Made by a program: the position numbers and the translations under genes. Source: Mnemiopsis leidyi (lineage: Eukaryota; Ctenophora; Tentaculata; Lobata; Bolinopsidae). Taken from it: a DNA stretch of 31,797 bases. The stretch lies in the NCBI GenBank assembly GCA_000226015.1, contig JH153967.1, positions 3,615 to 35,411 on the forward strand. Reading direction: 5' to 3'. A model generated the notes under the pieces. It did not search any database. It had not been told where the DNA came from and worked only from the letters and a program-made list of their open reading frames with translations. Of the stretch, positions 31,701-31,797 are shown one piece after another. How positions within the stretch are numbered: the stretch's first letter is position 1; the number at the start of each line of letters is the position of its first letter.

Positions 31701-31736
31701 TGTTTAGTTCTTCTCCTTCTTCTATTTATTGGTTAG
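22770..31736 (+). CDS. PREB: PREB/SEC12 orthologue, SAR1 exchange factor, eight exons
   Basis: ER membrane WD-repeat protein that loads GTP onto SAR1 to start COPII budding. Exons: 22770-22883, 23041-23181, 23332-23403, 28858-28956, 29183-29391, 29584-29703, 29957-30074, 31506-31736. All junctions are GT-AG and all phases agree; the total is 367 codons plus stop (human 417 aa). Landmarks are CGGGGAVKSGVPNAV (exon 1, the SEC12 GGGG-x-KTG motif), GEPILAVGVDHNLLILE (2), KLVTVGEDNGITIWE (4), SECFVWDVETG and YRYRNI (5), SSNGHVYILDAHSLG (7), and VFEAHGLFVTGLCF with LLSVSADRECKVH (8). I end it at TAG 31734-31736, where an LLLLLFIG-rich stretch makes a C-terminal membrane anchor. The alternative is splicing at GTGAGT (31693) to an exon beyond the window. 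Two introns hold other genes on the opposite strand. Confidence 0.92.
23887..24015 (+). other. Exon-like segment with an in-frame stop
   Basis: It is bounded by TTTCATGTAG and GTGAGT. In the phase of PREB exon 3 it reads IQNV, TAA, then an open stretch ending SGVFLQWE, like the end of a WD repeat. PREB homology is already continuous from exon 3 (23403) to exon 4 (28858), so this is not a constitutive exon. It could be a decayed duplicate or a poison exon, or simply chance. Confidence 0.3.
24380..24480. mobile_element. Short copy of the pogo/Tigger-like MITE
   Basis: About 101 bp. The left end is CAGTAAAACCTCTATTTACC, preceded by TA; the right end is CAATAGAGGTTTTACTG. It shares the TTTACCGGGCCTC subterminal block with the 16356-16901 element. 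It lies just downstream of the GPCR gene, in the PREB intron. Confidence 0.8.
24557..25510 (-). CDS. Class A (rhodopsin-like) GPCR, divergent, intronless
   Basis: 317 aa with seven hydrophobic helices. There is an N-glycosylation sequon (N10-K-T). TM1 has GDTTILVAS in place of GN-x-x-V, and TM2 has HIAVCDLL (D70, the conserved 2.50 Asp). Cys 97 at the top of TM3 can pair with Cys 175 in loop 2. The DRY motif is replaced by SKL (121-123). TM7 has NFYIY (278-282) where NPxxY is usual, followed by SFRKF of helix 8. Losing the DRY Arg and the TM7 Pro is typical of lineage-expanded orphan receptors, so the ligand and G-protein coupling are unknown. I chose the ATG at 25510; the upstream three codons lack an ATG. 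It is nested on the opposite strand in the 5.45 kb PREB intron. Confidence 0.85.
   Translation of the reverse strand: MIVFDPEIRNKTKYSLESESQRYIWAGYYLFVILSSLIGDTTILVASIKYKAIRLHRVIVTIIQHIAVCDLLVTTLQVLPMFVTIINDTWVLSDIFCRVYIYAAFYVNQTSVFLICTMTLSKLLLVKYPLVFGTASSKRAHMFCGACWGISMSPPVAFLALDRGDIQFLYIGYGCSYSFSSNIWNYLLPTFTFLFYILPTCLIVAASVFLLVLAKRIASRRSGSLKWQGIMTTVLTATVFCVSLLPFFAQFILGTSIGLTVTYRKIAGILLYLNTTCNFYIYCLTVRSFRKFVWSRLQLLAQTLTFSVARGKVEQTF
25560..26270. other. PREB intron, nothing recognised
   Basis: Upstream of the GPCR start. It should hold that gene's promoter, but no motif stands out. Confidence 0.5.
26271..26508. repeat. Four tandem copies of a 59-60 bp unit
   Basis: Units begin AAGTGTTCAAGCATAGGGCT, at 26271, 26331, 26390 and 26449. 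They are nearly identical (one G to C change in the third), so the expansion is recent. They are intronic and non-coding. Confidence 0.95.
26509..28857. other. PREB intron, no gene seen
   Basis: AT-rich sequence with short open frames only. A small duplication, ACAGATCAGGTGATTATT, lies near 27232-27270. The open frame at 28546-28800 resembles nothing that I know. Confidence 0.55.
28975..29065. repeat. 12-bp minisatellite
   Basis: About seven copies of TAGTTGTAGTTC and variants between PREB exons 4 and 5. Confidence 0.85.
30413..31162 (-). CDS. Tetraspanin, intronless coding region
   Basis: 249 aa. It has four membrane helices (about 10-35, 52-77, 86-107, 217-241) with the family start MGCSEFFLKTLLFLTN. 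GCWGA (72-76) marks the small inner loop after TM2. The large extracellular loop carries CCG (156-158), PPGCC (178-182) and Cys 197 and 206, giving six Cys and three possible disulfides. Tetraspanins organise membrane microdomains, and its partners cannot be read from sequence. The start is the ATG at 31162: the preceding TTTTGCTCACAG ends six bases upstream and looks like a splice acceptor. It is nested on the opposite strand in the 1.43 kb PREB intron 30075-31505. I cannot assign a subfamily. Confidence 0.93.
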   Translation of the reverse strand: MGCSEFFLKTLLFLTNLVVTVVGGALLAAGIVFYVKQFDFFPDLKDYSINVNSVLIPVMITGAALFVVGMLGCWGAASSNSNLLNLYFIIVFLIIILEVAVIVLGIVKKDDFVKQAQEFATELFGDYRKAYVEQDGSTIASNKALAVNSAQFVFQCCGLVEGPSFWRKDEETSSYTVPPGCCNDWSGKDMTAPLVSCADKTFDKSCTEKINDLGSDFGILILAGIVVVIVFEVLCLVAACYSKNKGVVA

Positions 31737-31797
31737 TTTTGTTTAGTTCTTCTCCTTCTCCTATTTATCGGTTAGTTTTGTCTAGCTCTTCTCCTTC
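31670..31797 (+). repeat. 39-bp tandem repeat at the PREB 3' end
   Basis: Copies start at 31670, 31709 and 31748, with a partial copy from 31787. Each has CTTCTCCTTC, CTATTTAT and GGTTAGTTTTG. The first copy reads GGTGAGTTTTG instead, which makes it a possible splice donor or, read through, Gly-Glu. The second reads GGTTAG, giving the stop codon. The period is 13 codons. Confidence 0.92.

Overview
The window looks like nuclear DNA of a non-bilaterian or early-branching animal (cnidarian, sponge or placozoan grade). The evidence is AT-rich sequence, protein-coding genes split by GT-AG introns of about 100-300 bp with a few large ones, clear animal orthologues, and several eukaryotic retroelement and MITE types. 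I cannot name the species. All orthologue calls rest on remembered family sequences and on exon phases that fit; no database search was run.

Layout, left to right. Three multi-exon genes and one single-exon gene run on the + strand: the 3' part of ARMH3 (1-1980), THOC5 (about 2888-13348), MARS1 (19630-22482, coding region uninterrupted) and PREB/SEC12 (22770 to about 31736). The large introns of THOC5 and PREB each hold a compact gene on the - strand. THOC5 intron 3352-8675 holds a secreted coiled-coil protein (5494-3683) and a relic of its first exon (7626). THOC5 intron 10131-11283 holds a voltage-gated proton channel, HVCN1. PREB intron 23404-28857 holds a rhodopsin-like GPCR. PREB intron 30075-31505 holds a tetraspanin. 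The 6.3 kb between THOC5 and MARS1 has no convincing gene. It holds GC-rich foldback elements (13.7-15.05 kb), a pogo/Tigger-like MITE (16356-16901), a 10-N gap (17555-17564) and a decayed retroelement fragment (17608-18545).

The host genes are housekeeping: mRNA export (THOC5), methionine charging (MARS1), COPII vesicle initiation at the ER (PREB) and Golgi PI4P/ARF1 maintenance (ARMH3). The nested genes encode secreted or membrane products (secreted protein, proton channel, GPCR, tetraspanin). Nothing suggests that they form one pathway.

The most unusual pattern is that short tandem duplications sit exactly on exon-intron junctions at four places: one ARMH3 acceptor, two THOC5 acceptors and the PREB 3' end. 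In the three acceptor cases the upstream copy would introduce a premature stop or frameshift if spliced in. At PREB the duplicated unit is 39 bp (13 codons), and reading through it may have made the C-terminal membrane anchor and stop codon.
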